DNA from: Bacteroidia bacterium
Lineage (GTDB): Bacteria; Bacteroidota; Bacteroidia; UKL13-3
NCBI GenBank assembly: GCA_019454865.1
Contig: JACFNJ010000069.1
Coordinates: forward strand, 4,696 to 10,914
Direction of reading: 5' to 3'
Length of the DNA: 6,219 bases
Shown: positions 1 to 5,852 of the stretch, one piece after another
Position numbering within the stretch: position 1 is the stretch's first letter
Layout: each line of letters starts with the position of its first letter
The notes under the pieces: model-generated
Told to the model about the DNA's origin: nothing
The model's database searches: none
The model's input: only the letters and a program-made list of their open reading frames with translations
Translations under genes and position numbers: made by a program

Positions 1-67
1 TGTAAAACGGTTGCAAAGCATTTCTTACAATTACCAATTGTGGTAAATAGCGTTTGAAATCATCCAT
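1..67 (-). CDS. Start of a gene after lanC, possibly a LanB-type lantibiotic dehydratase (partial)
   Basis: An open frame begins with ATG at 67-65, four bases after the lanC stop codon (74-72), and stays open for 22 codons to the window edge. It reads MDDFKRYLPQLVIVRNALQP and then FY. The pattern of a hydrophobic strand, Arg, and a short loop ending in Pro-Phe (LVIVRNALQPF) is like the extreme N-terminus of class I lantibiotic dehydratases, where a 'V(L/I)RxPxxPF' element is common. A dehydratase is also the partner expected beside LanC: it glutamylates Ser/Thr of the precursor and eliminates glutamate to give dehydroamino acids. The spacing says it is co-transcribed with lanC. There is no clear ribosome binding site, which is normal in Bacteroidota. 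The fragment is too short for a firm family call; that a gene begins here is much surer than which gene it is. Confidence 0.45.
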   Translation of the reverse strand, partial: MDDFKRYLPQLVIVRNALQPFY

Positions 68-71
68 ACAA

Positions 72-1262
72 TTAGCTAAGCAGTAAACAACGATCCCATG
101 TGTTAACCGTTTCAGGATATAAGTAACTTAACAATACCAACCCGATGCCTGATATTCCTGTTAATAATCCTGTTGAATTGACCAATCCCTTTTCATTATC
201 ATAGGTTTTAAATCCTGCCAATCCATCTTCATATTTTGCAAATGATAAAGTATGTTCAATCCATAAATCAGTTGCTGCCTTAAACTCGGGTATTTTTGAA
301 TATTGATACACTTTATTAAATATATGAGCAACACCAGCAGCTCCATGACAGATATTGGCATCGTAAATTCCATTCTCTTCAAGATTGGTTCGTTTAATGT
401 ATATATGATGCAAAATATCGTAAGCCTCAGTTAACCATTCTTCGTTAGTAAAATTAACCCCAGCATTAAAAATAGCTGCGGCTATCCCCAAATCGCCATG
501 ACACCAGGCAAGTCTTTCGTTCTGATATTGACTATTTTTTGATACTTGAGAAGGAAACAAGGCAATGTTGTTTCCTCTTTTATGTGATAAAATGTTTTTA
601 ATAATTTTGTCCCAAATATCCTCCAAATCTGGATGATTTTTCTGAAGCTTGCTCAAGCTTGTATAAAACACCAAGATGCTTGCAGCACCATGAGCAAGAC
701 CCAGATACTCTCCACGCTCATTACTTCCGTCTAATAACTGTGATAACCAGACTAAATTTCCCTTTGAATTCTTAATTGCATTTCTGTAAAGTGTATTTTC
801 TATATACGAAAAATTTTCTGCTTCACCCGCCTCTAACAAGTACATTGAATTTCCAATCCCACCGATAAACAAATCAAAATGGCCCTCCTTAAAATTAGTA
901 ATTGCAGATTTTAGACAATAGTTGGAAAAAATACTATTTGTTTCTTCGTCTATCTCAATAAAGTTTGTTTGTTTTTCAATGTATTTGAGAAGCCATAAAG
1001 CTCCATACGTTCCGCTGTAAAATGTATGAAAAACACCTCGATTCTGCAATGATTCTTGCAGATAATTAAACAAATTACTTATACCTGAAATGGTTGTTTC
1101 GGAAGCCTCTTCGTTATTACATATATAATCAAAACACGTTACAAACAAGGTTTCAGATAGCGAACCATCAAATAATGAGGGGGTAAAGGGCGCCTTGTGT
1201 GAAGTAATGACTGTTCTGTAGATCCTATCTAACAATATTTGTGGATTATTTTTCGAGTCCAT
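72..1262 (-). CDS. LanC-like lanthionine synthetase (cyclase)
   Basis: A 396-residue protein of the LanC family, the zinc enzymes that join cysteine thiols of a precursor peptide to dehydrated Ser/Thr to form (methyl)lanthionine rings in the cytoplasm. The (alpha/alpha)6 barrel repeats are visible as GG/HG motifs: HFDLFIGGIG (Asp130), LGLAHGAAS (His191), RLAWCHGDLG (Arg250, Cys254, His255), ICHGAAG (Cys305, His306) and TGISGIG near the C-terminus. By analogy with NisC, Cys254, Cys305 and His306 are the zinc ligands, and Asp130, His191 and Arg250 match the catalytic Asp, His and Arg. All are present, so the enzyme looks functional. Length is normal for the family. It starts at ATG 1262, 15 bases after the stop of the upstream gene (1278), and a further gene begins four bases after its own stop, so it sits inside an operon. 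The LanC assignment is strong; its true substrate is inferred from context. Confidence 0.95.
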   Translation of the reverse strand: MDSKNNPQILLDRIYRTVITSHKAPFTPSLFDGSLSETLFVTCFDYICNNEEASETTISGISNLFNYLQESLQNRGVFHTFYSGTYGALWLLKYIEKQTNFIEIDEETNSIFSNYCLKSAITNFKEGHFDLFIGGIGNSMYLLEAGEAENFSYIENTLYRNAIKNSKGNLVWLSQLLDGSNERGEYLGLAHGAASILVFYTSLSKLQKNHPDLEDIWDKIIKNILSHKRGNNIALFPSQVSKNSQYQNERLAWCHGDLGIAAAIFNAGVNFTNEEWLTEAYDILHHIYIKRTNLEENGIYDANICHGAAGVAHIFNKVYQYSKIPEFKAATDLWIEHTLSFAKYEDGLAGFKTYDNEKGLVNSTGLLTGISGIGLVLLSYLYPETVNTWDRCLLLS

Positions 1263-1277
1263 TTCTTATCGATGTTA

Positions 1278-2336
1278 TTATTCTAATTCTGGCTGATTTA
1301 CATGAATGATATAAGTTTCTTCATTAACTTTTGTCAAATAAATGCCCCTTTGCAATTTTGCCAATTTTATATTTCGATTGAAATATCTTTTATGGAAATA
1401 ACCTTCACTTTTAGTTGAATATTGCCTATGGGTGTTTGAATATCTATTTATGCAATTAAAATAGTACGGGTTAGCAATTAAGAGTCTATACCTAAAATTG
1501 GGGTCATTTTTAAGATAATATGCTGTGTGCTTTGGCCTAATAAATGTGTGTGAATTTCCGAAATTTATGTATACGTTACCTTTAAAATTGGATTGTACCT
1601 TTAAAATGTTTTCATAGAGATAATATTGACGTTGTTTATACACCGTTTTTTTCATTTTCTGCCAAATAATATAAGAATTAACAATACTGTCTAGCTCAAA
1701 AGTGTAGTCAAACCCGCAACGATAATTTAAAAGAGATTGCTTTATATCTGACATATTATTTGGGAAAGATTTACATCCAATTAATGAGTCAAATTCTCGT
1801 TTTAGTGTTTGATTGGCAACTTCCCATTTAATGATAAGGTTAAAAAAACTTTTTGCGTATGGTAGTCTGTCATTTTCAGTAACATCAATGGGTATAATTA
1901 TGAATTTATCATTGACTGGTAGAGAATCATTAATCTGCTTTAATTTATTTATAAATCTTTTCGTCTCACATGTGTTAAATGGGAAATCGGAAATAAATAA
2001 ATTTAAAAATGATGTATCACTAGTAGCTATGTATTTTCTCAATAAATAAGTATATCCATAGCCCTCTTCACGCAATATCGTTCTCATGTATTGATTCTGA
2101 CTTAGATAGGATATGAATTTTGCTTCAACGGCTGTATTTGATGAATATCCATGTAATTCGCCAGTCATGAAAAAGACAGGTTCATTTTGAGTATTGACAA
2201 TATTTAGACTATCAAGGGGAGCAAAATGTTGTTGGCCTTTTGAAATTAGTGAAAATAAAAAAATGCACATAATCATTTTTGACAATCTTTTTGCCCAAAA
2301 TGAACATGCGCATTTATAGTCGTAGGTGCAAAACAT
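1278..2336 (-). CDS. Predicted secreted protein, erythromycin esterase/ChaN-like (Tiki-type) superfamily
   Basis: A 352-residue protein. Residues 16-36 (KRLSK, then a hydrophobic stretch MIMCIFLFSLI, then SKG-QQ) look like a Sec signal peptide; no lipobox Cys follows, so a periplasmic or secreted soluble protein is expected. The mature part shows the hallmarks of the EreA/ChaN/TraB-like fold: FFMTGELHG (Glu60, His62), REEGYGYTYLLRKYIATSD (Glu90/Glu91, like the 'lEagy...lN.Yl..GD' region of erythromycin esterases), IPIDV near residue 150, RQYYLYENIL near 237-246, and INFGNSHTF (His263). Members include macrolide esterases, heme-associated proteins and many unassigned proteins, so no substrate can be given. 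It lies between the precursor and lanC in one operon; a role in immunity or peptide processing is only inferred. Its base composition is very AT-rich compared with lanC. Met1 (2336) leaves 20 residues before Met21; Met1 is preferred because starting at Met21 would remove the basic n-region of the signal peptide. Confidence 0.62.
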   Translation of the reverse strand: MFCTYDYKCACSFWAKRLSKMIMCIFLFSLISKGQQHFAPLDSLNIVNTQNEPVFFMTGELHGYSSNTAVEAKFISYLSQNQYMRTILREEGYGYTYLLRKYIATSDTSFLNLFISDFPFNTCETKRFINKLKQINDSLPVNDKFIIIPIDVTENDRLPYAKSFFNLIIKWEVANQTLKREFDSLIGCKSFPNNMSDIKQSLLNYRCGFDYTFELDSIVNSYIIWQKMKKTVYKQRQYYLYENILKVQSNFKGNVYINFGNSHTFIRPKHTAYYLKNDPNFRYRLLIANPYYFNCINRYSNTHRQYSTKSEGYFHKRYFNRNIKLAKLQRGIYLTKVNEETYIIHVNQPELE

Positions 2337-2337
2337 T

Positions 2338-2469
2338 TTAGGCGATTATCGTGGGAGGATCATTCTTAGCCACTCTATTTACGGTTGGGCAGCACGCAAT
2401 TCCTGTACAGCAGGTAAAAGCCGAAATGTGGCATGTAGAAATTGATGCAGTGAACGCTGCCTCTGTCAT
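2338..2469 (-). CDS. Possible small Cys/Thr/Ser-rich peptide, 43 codons (uncertain)
   Basis: ATG at 2469-2467 overlaps the TGA stop of the precursor gene as ATGA, the arrangement usual for translational coupling. The frame ends in TAA at 2340-2338, one base before the ATG of the next gene. The peptide begins MTEAAFTASISTCHISAFT and continues CCTGIACCPTVN..., giving five cysteines and many Thr/Ser in the first 30 residues. That is the composition expected of a lanthipeptide core, which the upstream precursor lacks. It has no leader of its own, so it would have to be joined by a frameshift, act in trans, or be unrelated. There is no in-frame link to the upstream gene: a TGA lies at 2481-2479 in this frame. 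Against it, the stretch has a different GC content from its surroundings and its opposite strand can also be read as a membrane-protein relic, so it may be a chance frame. Confidence 0.3.
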   Translation of the reverse strand: MTEAAFTASISTCHISAFTCCTGIACCPTVNRVAKNDPPTIIA

Positions 2470-2476
2470 AATTTGA
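2342..2476 (+). pseudogene. Possible relic of a YihY/BrkB-type membrane protein gene (tentative)
   Basis: On the plus strand a frame of 44 codons without a start (2342-2473, stop TGA 2474-2476, preceded by TAG at 2339-2341) reads AIIVGGSFLATLFTVGQHAI, later KAEMWHVEIDAVNAASVII. The pattern VGG...A.LFT.G..xI followed by ..AASVII resembles, from memory of the family, the YihY/virulence factor BrkB membrane proteins, in which 'VGA..TA.LFT.GK..I' is followed some 20 residues later by 'YGAAGSVxI'. The spacing here is about four residues too long and nothing flanks it on either side, so if the match is real it is a short damaged fragment. GC content is about 48% over 2341-2460, far above the neighbouring gene. 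This reading competes with the small minus-strand ORF over the same bases. No alignment could be run. Confidence 0.25.
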
Positions 2477-2678
2477 TCTCAAATTCAACGAAATAAACCT
2501 GTCCACCTATTAACTCATCATTGAACATCAAGTCATCAGGGTACTGAAATGTTCCCGAATCCTGCCCATTACCTCCGTTAATTCTACTCATTTGAGTATG
2601 GCTTAGATTAGCAACAGTCTCTTTGTTAAGTTGCAATTTTAATTTTTTAGGTTTCATTTGTCTTTGCGGTTTATACAT
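2466..2678 (-). CDS. Class I lanthipeptide-type precursor peptide with a cysteine-free core
   Basis: A 70-residue peptide starting at ATG 2678, with a plausible Shine-Dalgarno AGCAGG at 2689-2684, five bases upstream. A second possible start is Met8 (2657), which gives the more usual MKPKKLKLQLNK beginning. Residues 11-36 form a leader of the Bacteroidota lanthipeptide/natural-product-precursor type: KKLKLQLNKETVANLSHTQM then SRINGG. Relative to the double glycine (35-36), Leu25, Met30 and Ile33 occupy the -12, -7 and -4 positions recognised by C39 peptidases, and the exporter encoded at 3581-5851 carries such a domain. The predicted core (residues 37-70, NGQDSGTFQYPDDL...FEFEIKL-like, acidic and aromatic) contains one Ser, one Thr and no Cys, so intramolecular lanthionine rings are impossible. 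It may be a truncated or recombined precursor, or a substrate for another modification. First gene of the leftward block. Confidence 0.82.
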   Translation of the reverse strand: MYKPQRQMKPKKLKLQLNKETVANLSHTQMSRINGGNGQDSGTFQYPDDLMFNDELIGGQVYFVEFEIKL

Positions 2679-2683
2679 CAAAA

Positions 2684-2689
2684 CCTGCT
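2684..2689 (-). promoter_or_regulatory. Candidate ribosome binding site of the precursor gene
   Basis: On the minus strand AGCAGG ends five bases before ATG 2678. It is a partial match to AGGAGG and supports the 2678 start over the later Met8 (2657). Other genes here show no comparable site, so the support is modest. Confidence 0.35.
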
Positions 2690-2702
2690 GAAAACTTTAG
2701 GT

Positions 2703-2732
2703 TAAAAATAAATAATTTAAATCATTTACCAA
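2703..2732 (-). promoter_or_regulatory. Candidate Bacteroidota-type promoter of the leftward operon
   Basis: On the minus strand ATTG (TTG at 2732-2730) is followed after 19 bases by TATTTTTA (2710-2703). This resembles the Bacteroidota primary sigma factor consensus, TTTG near -33 and TAnnTTTG near -7, with one mismatch in each element. Transcription would start near 2696, giving a very short leader before ATG 2678. The region is so AT-rich that chance matches are likely. Confidence 0.3.
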
Positions 2733-2744
2733 TCAACCGTTATG

Positions 2745-2855
2745 CGCAATAGGGTGTAGAGGTAAATTTTGTAGTACAATGCTATTAGTTAGTATAAGTA
2801 AAAACAATAGAAGAAATTCTACTGGTACAAGAAAAATAGAAAAAGTTCTATTGCG
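2745..2855. repeat. Inverted pair CGCAATAG / CTATTGCG across the intergenic region
   Basis: CGCAATAG at 2745-2752 is the exact inverse of CTATTGCG at 2848-2855. Read on the minus strand the first copy is CTATTGCGCATAACGGTTG; the plus-strand second copy is CTATTGCGGTTG, that is, the same 12 bases without a seven-base insert. One copy faces each gene block, so a role in shared control is possible. An eight-base match in a 200-base region could also be chance. Confidence 0.3.
2808..2852. promoter_or_regulatory. Tandem dyads TAGAA-N4-TTCTA, candidate operator
   Basis: Two perfect dyads of the same design lie side by side: TAGAA-GAAA-TTCTA at 2808-2821 and TAGAA-AAAG-TTCTA at 2837-2850. The second extends to seven-base arms (AATAGAA/TTCTATT, 2835-2852). 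Their centres are 29 bases apart, close to three helical turns. Paired short palindromes with a small central gap suit a dimeric helix-turn-helix regulator such as the LuxR-type response regulator encoded just downstream, whose start codon follows about 27 bases after the second dyad. This position would suit autoregulation of the rightward operon, or joint control of both divergent blocks. Binding by that protein is inferred, not shown. Confidence 0.5.
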
Positions 2856-2878
2856 GTTGTGCCTGTAATTACTTATTT

Positions 2879-3577
2879 ATGTACTGCTTAAATATGAAAA
2901 CAATAACCATTATAGATGATAGCCATCTAGACTCAAATTTAATTAAGGTCTGGCTAGAAACGAATAAAGCCTACAACGTACATACAATGTACCACAGTGG
3001 TATTGATGCCATTGCTAATGCGGAGGATATTAATACCGATATTTGTTTAGTAGATGCCCATATGCCATTACTAAACGGAGTTAATACTATTACTATTTTA
3101 CTAAAACACCATTACAATGGTAAGCTTATACTTATGAGTCATGCGTTTAGTCTAAAATGCATGGTAGAAGCCAAAAATGCTGGAGCACATGCATATTGTC
3201 ATAAGGATAAAGAATCATTAATAAATACTCTTGCAAAGGCAGAAAGTGAGCTTGTTTGTTTTGATGAAAAATCGTTTGAAACATGGAAACAAAAATCGTC
3301 AGTAATTGATCTCCATCGCAAGGATAAAGATCCAAGGGTTGATAGGTTAAATACCCATCATCATAAAATATTATCCTACAGTTGCAAAGGCTTAAGTACC
3401 GAGGAAATTGGGGAGCTGATGAACTTAAAAAAACACACGGTTGAACAATATCGTGCAGCCATGTTGCAATTATTAGAGTTTAAAAGTCTTGCGCAGGCAA
3501 CAGCATGGGCTGTCGCTAATAATTTAGTAAAGCCTGGCGATGTTTATACTCCTCAACAAAATCCCAACTTAGACTAA
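2879..3577 (+). CDS. Response regulator, REC plus LuxR-type DNA-binding domain
   Basis: A 232-residue NarL/FixJ-style regulator. The receiver domain (about residues 7-125) keeps the key residues: acidic pocket Asp13-Asp14 (TIIDDS), phosphoacceptor Asp59 (CLVDAHMP), Ser87 in the Thr/Ser switch position (ILMSHAF) and Lys109 (YCHKD). A linker of about 30 residues leads to a LuxR/GerE helix-turn-helix (about 155-215) with GLSTEEIGELMNLKKHTVEQY, the canonical scaffold and recognition helices. A phosphorylation-controlled transcription factor is therefore expected; no histidine kinase is present in the window. Met1 (2879) gives the longest frame, but Met6 (2894, MKTITIIDDS) is the more typical receiver beginning and may be the true start. 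It ends three bases before the exporter start, so it heads the rightward operon, and the tandem dyads just upstream suggest autoregulation. Confidence 0.92.
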   Translation: MYCLNMKTITIIDDSHLDSNLIKVWLETNKAYNVHTMYHSGIDAIANAEDINTDICLVDAHMPLLNGVNTITILLKHHYNGKLILMSHAFSLKCMVEAKNAGAHAYCHKDKESLINTLAKAESELVCFDEKSFETWKQKSSVIDLHRKDKDPRVDRLNTHHHKILSYSCKGLSTEEIGELMNLKKHTVEQYRAAMLQLLEFKSLAQATAWAVANNLVKPGDVYTPQQNPNLD

Positions 3578-3580
3578 AAT

Positions 3581-5851
3581 ATGTCGTTTCCTCACTATCA
3601 TCAGTTGGGTTTAAAGGATTGTGGTCCATCATGTATAAAAATGATTGCCCAATATTTCGGTCGTAATTATAATATAGACTACCTGCGCGAAAAGAGCCAT
3701 ATCATAAAAACAGGCGTAAGCATGTTGGGTATAAGTGAGGCGGCAGAAGCTATTGGTTTTAAATCTATAGGTGTAAAAATAGATATTGAAAAGCTTAAAG
3801 AAGTAGCACAAAGTCACCCCAGTATTTTGCATTGGGACAATAACCATTTTGTAGTGTTGTACGATTATAAGCGCAAGTGGTTTGGTGAAAATAAGTTTTA
3901 CATTGCCGATCCTGCCAAAGAGTTATTACAGCTTACGGAGCAGGAATTGATTGAACATTGGGCGATAACAAGTAAAAAAAGGGTTGATAGGGTTGAGTTA
4001 GGCGAACAAGTTGCTAAACAAACAACTACAAGTAATCCAATTGGCCAGTCCTTGGGTTACGCTTTGGTATTAGAACCAACCCCCGAGTTTTTTAGCAGAG
4101 AGCAAGATGATGGTGAACAAAAGAAATTAGGCATCAATTATTTGCTTCATTATTTTAAACCTTACAAAGGCTATTTTGTACAATTAGCTATGGGCATGTT
4201 ACTAAGTAGTACTATAACGCTTGCAAGTCCCATGCTTACCCAAGCGATGATTGACAAAGGGGTTAACATGCACAACCAAAGCATGGTAAAATTGGTATTG
4301 ATGGCACAATTGGCGGTATTTGCAGGTAGCATACTCATTCAGTTTATTCAAACCAAAATACTGATGCACTTGGGTACAAGAATAAACGTGGGTATGGTTT
4401 CTGACTTTTTTTATAAACTTTTTAACTTAAGTATTCCATTTTTTGATAGCCACGTTACAGGTGATTTAATGCAACGCATTGGCGACCATAAGCGAGTAGA
4501 AAGTTTACTCACGGTTAGTTCATTGGGTACAGTGTTCTCATTGCTCAATATGTCTATACTTGTTGTTTTACTTGGTGGTTATCATCCGGGTATTCTGCTT
4601 ATTTTTTCTATTGGTGCAGTGTTGGGTTTTGGGTGGACGTACTTGTTTTTAGCTTGCCGAAAAAAGGTAGATTATAAAATGTTTCACCTAGGTAGCAAAG
4701 AAAATAGTAAGGTAATAGAGATGTTGGAAGGCATACAAGAAATTAAAATAAACAATAGTGCCAAACAACACCGCTGGCAATGGGAAGAAATACAGGCAAA
4801 TCTATACAAACAAAAAATTGTAAACTTAAATGTAGGTCAATTTCAAAGTATAGGAGGAAGCATATTAGGGCAAGCTACCAGTATTCTTATTAGTTTTACA
4901 TCAGCTACCGCAGTAATTAATGGCGATTTAAGTTTGGGTGGCATGTTTGCTATTAACATGATTATAGGGCAATTGAACTCACCTATTCAACAACTGTACG
5001 GCTTAGTAAACTCGCTGCAACAAGCCAGAATAGGTATGGATAGAATTGGCGATGTAGTATTACAAAAAGATGAAACGGACACCACAGTAAATTTGTTAAA
5101 TGATATACCTAAACAAGAACCAATCATGTTGGAAAATGTAAGTTTTGTTTATGGTAGTGAGCGTTTATCTCCAGTACTTGATGAAATTAGTTTTACAATT
5201 CCTGCTGGAAAAATAACTGCTATAGTTGGTGCAAGTGGTAGTGGCAAAACAACATTGCTAAAACTACTTATGAAATTTTATGAACCGAAAAAAGGAAATA
5301 TATTTTTAGGGTCTACTCATTTTAAAAACCTTCATCACGGACATTGGCGAGACACCTGTGGTGTTGTAATGCAAGATGGCCGATTATTTAATACGACTAT
5401 TGCCGAGAATATTGCTTCAGGGTTGGAAGTTGATATGAGTGCTATAATTAAGGCAGGTAAAATTGCAAATATTGATGATTTTATATCCACTTTACCCAAC
5501 GGGTATTTAACGGAAATAGGCAATGATGGTACACAAGTAAGTATGGGGCAAAGGCAACGAATATTGTTAGCACGTGCAGTGTACAAAAATCCGAGTTATC
5601 TTTTTTTAGACGAGGCTACAAGTAGCTTAGATGCCAACAATGAACGTAAGATAATGGACAATTTAAATGCATTTTTTGAAGGCAGAACAGTAGTAGTAAT
5701 AGCTCACAGGTTAAGTACTGTGCAACATGCAGACCAAATTATTGTGATGGAAAATGGCAAAATAATGGAAACAGGTAATCATCAGTCTTTAACTTCACAA
5801 AAAGGGAAATACTATGAACTAGTTAAAAATCAATTAGAGTTGGGGAATTAA
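3581..5851 (+). CDS. Peptidase-containing ABC transporter (C39 peptidase, membrane and ATPase domains)
   Basis: A 756-residue exporter of the bacteriocin/lantibiotic PCAT type, which removes the leader of a double-glycine precursor on the cytoplasmic side and pumps the product out. Residues 1-135 are the C39 peptidase: QLGLKDCGPSC (Gln8 oxyanion, Cys14 nucleophile), His89 (HWDNNHFVVL) and Asp110 (IADPA) complete the catalytic set. The membrane domain (about 185-470) shows hydrophobic spans near 197-219, 240-262, 318-357 and 425-467. The ATPase domain (about 515-750) has Walker A GASGSGKTT (Lys556), a Q-loop (VVMQDGRLF), Walker B YLFLDE (Glu678 catalytic) and the H-loop VIAHRLST (His709). The signature is VSMGQ (653-657) instead of LSGGQ, keeping Ser, Gly and Gln. 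All catalytic residues are present, so it should be active. The adaptor gene begins one base after its stop. Confidence 0.96.
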   Translation: MSFPHYHQLGLKDCGPSCIKMIAQYFGRNYNIDYLREKSHIIKTGVSMLGISEAAEAIGFKSIGVKIDIEKLKEVAQSHPSILHWDNNHFVVLYDYKRKWFGENKFYIADPAKELLQLTEQELIEHWAITSKKRVDRVELGEQVAKQTTTSNPIGQSLGYALVLEPTPEFFSREQDDGEQKKLGINYLLHYFKPYKGYFVQLAMGMLLSSTITLASPMLTQAMIDKGVNMHNQSMVKLVLMAQLAVFAGSILIQFIQTKILMHLGTRINVGMVSDFFYKLFNLSIPFFDSHVTGDLMQRIGDHKRVESLLTVSSLGTVFSLLNMSILVVLLGGYHPGILLIFSIGAVLGFGWTYLFLACRKKVDYKMFHLGSKENSKVIEMLEGIQEIKINNSAKQHRWQWEEIQANLYKQKIVNLNVGQFQSIGGSILGQATSILISFTSATAVINGDLSLGGMFAINMIIGQLNSPIQQLYGLVNSLQQARIGMDRIGDVVLQKDETDTTVNLLNDIPKQEPIMLENVSFVYGSERLSPVLDEISFTIPAGKITAIVGASGSGKTTLLKLLMKFYEPKKGNIFLGSTHFKNLHHGHWRDTCGVVMQDGRLFNTTIAENIASGLEVDMSAIIKAGKIANIDDFISTLPNGYLTEIGNDGTQVSMGQRQRILLARAVYKNPSYLFLDEATSSLDANNERKIMDNLNAFFEGRTVVVIAHRLSTVQHADQIIVMENGKIMETGNHQSLTSQKGKYYELVKNQLELGN

Positions 5852-5852
5852 A

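Noticed and set aside
161..382. Second minus-strand frame of 73 codons within lanC
   Set aside because: It overlaps the zinc-ligand region of lanC on the same strand in another frame and has no features of its own.
1813..2049. Plus-strand open frame of 78 codons
   Set aside because: It lies wholly inside the esterase-like gene on the opposite strand, and its hydrophobic, low-complexity translation reflects the AT-rich complement. No motif or start signal supports it.
2499..2504. Second double glycine (ELIGG, residues 58-59) in the precursor as a cleavage site
   Set aside because: The -7, -8 and -12 positions (Asn, Phe, Asp) do not suit a C39 recognition site, whereas the first double glycine matches at every key position.
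2679..2681. TTG as start codon of the precursor gene
   Set aside because: It lies directly before an ATG at 2678 with better spacing from the AGCAGG site, so the ATG is preferred.
2763..2771. TAAATTTTG as a -7 promoter box for the rightward operon
   Set aside because: The spacing within the box is off by one base and no TTTG lies at the right distance upstream.
3147..3847. Minus-strand open frames of 62 and 72 codons (3147-3335, 3629-3847)
   Set aside because: Both are complements of the regulator receiver domain and the exporter peptidase domain, with no independent support.
5335..5586. Minus-strand open frame of 83 codons
   Set aside because: It lies opposite the ATPase domain of the exporter, whose motifs on the plus strand are unmistakable.
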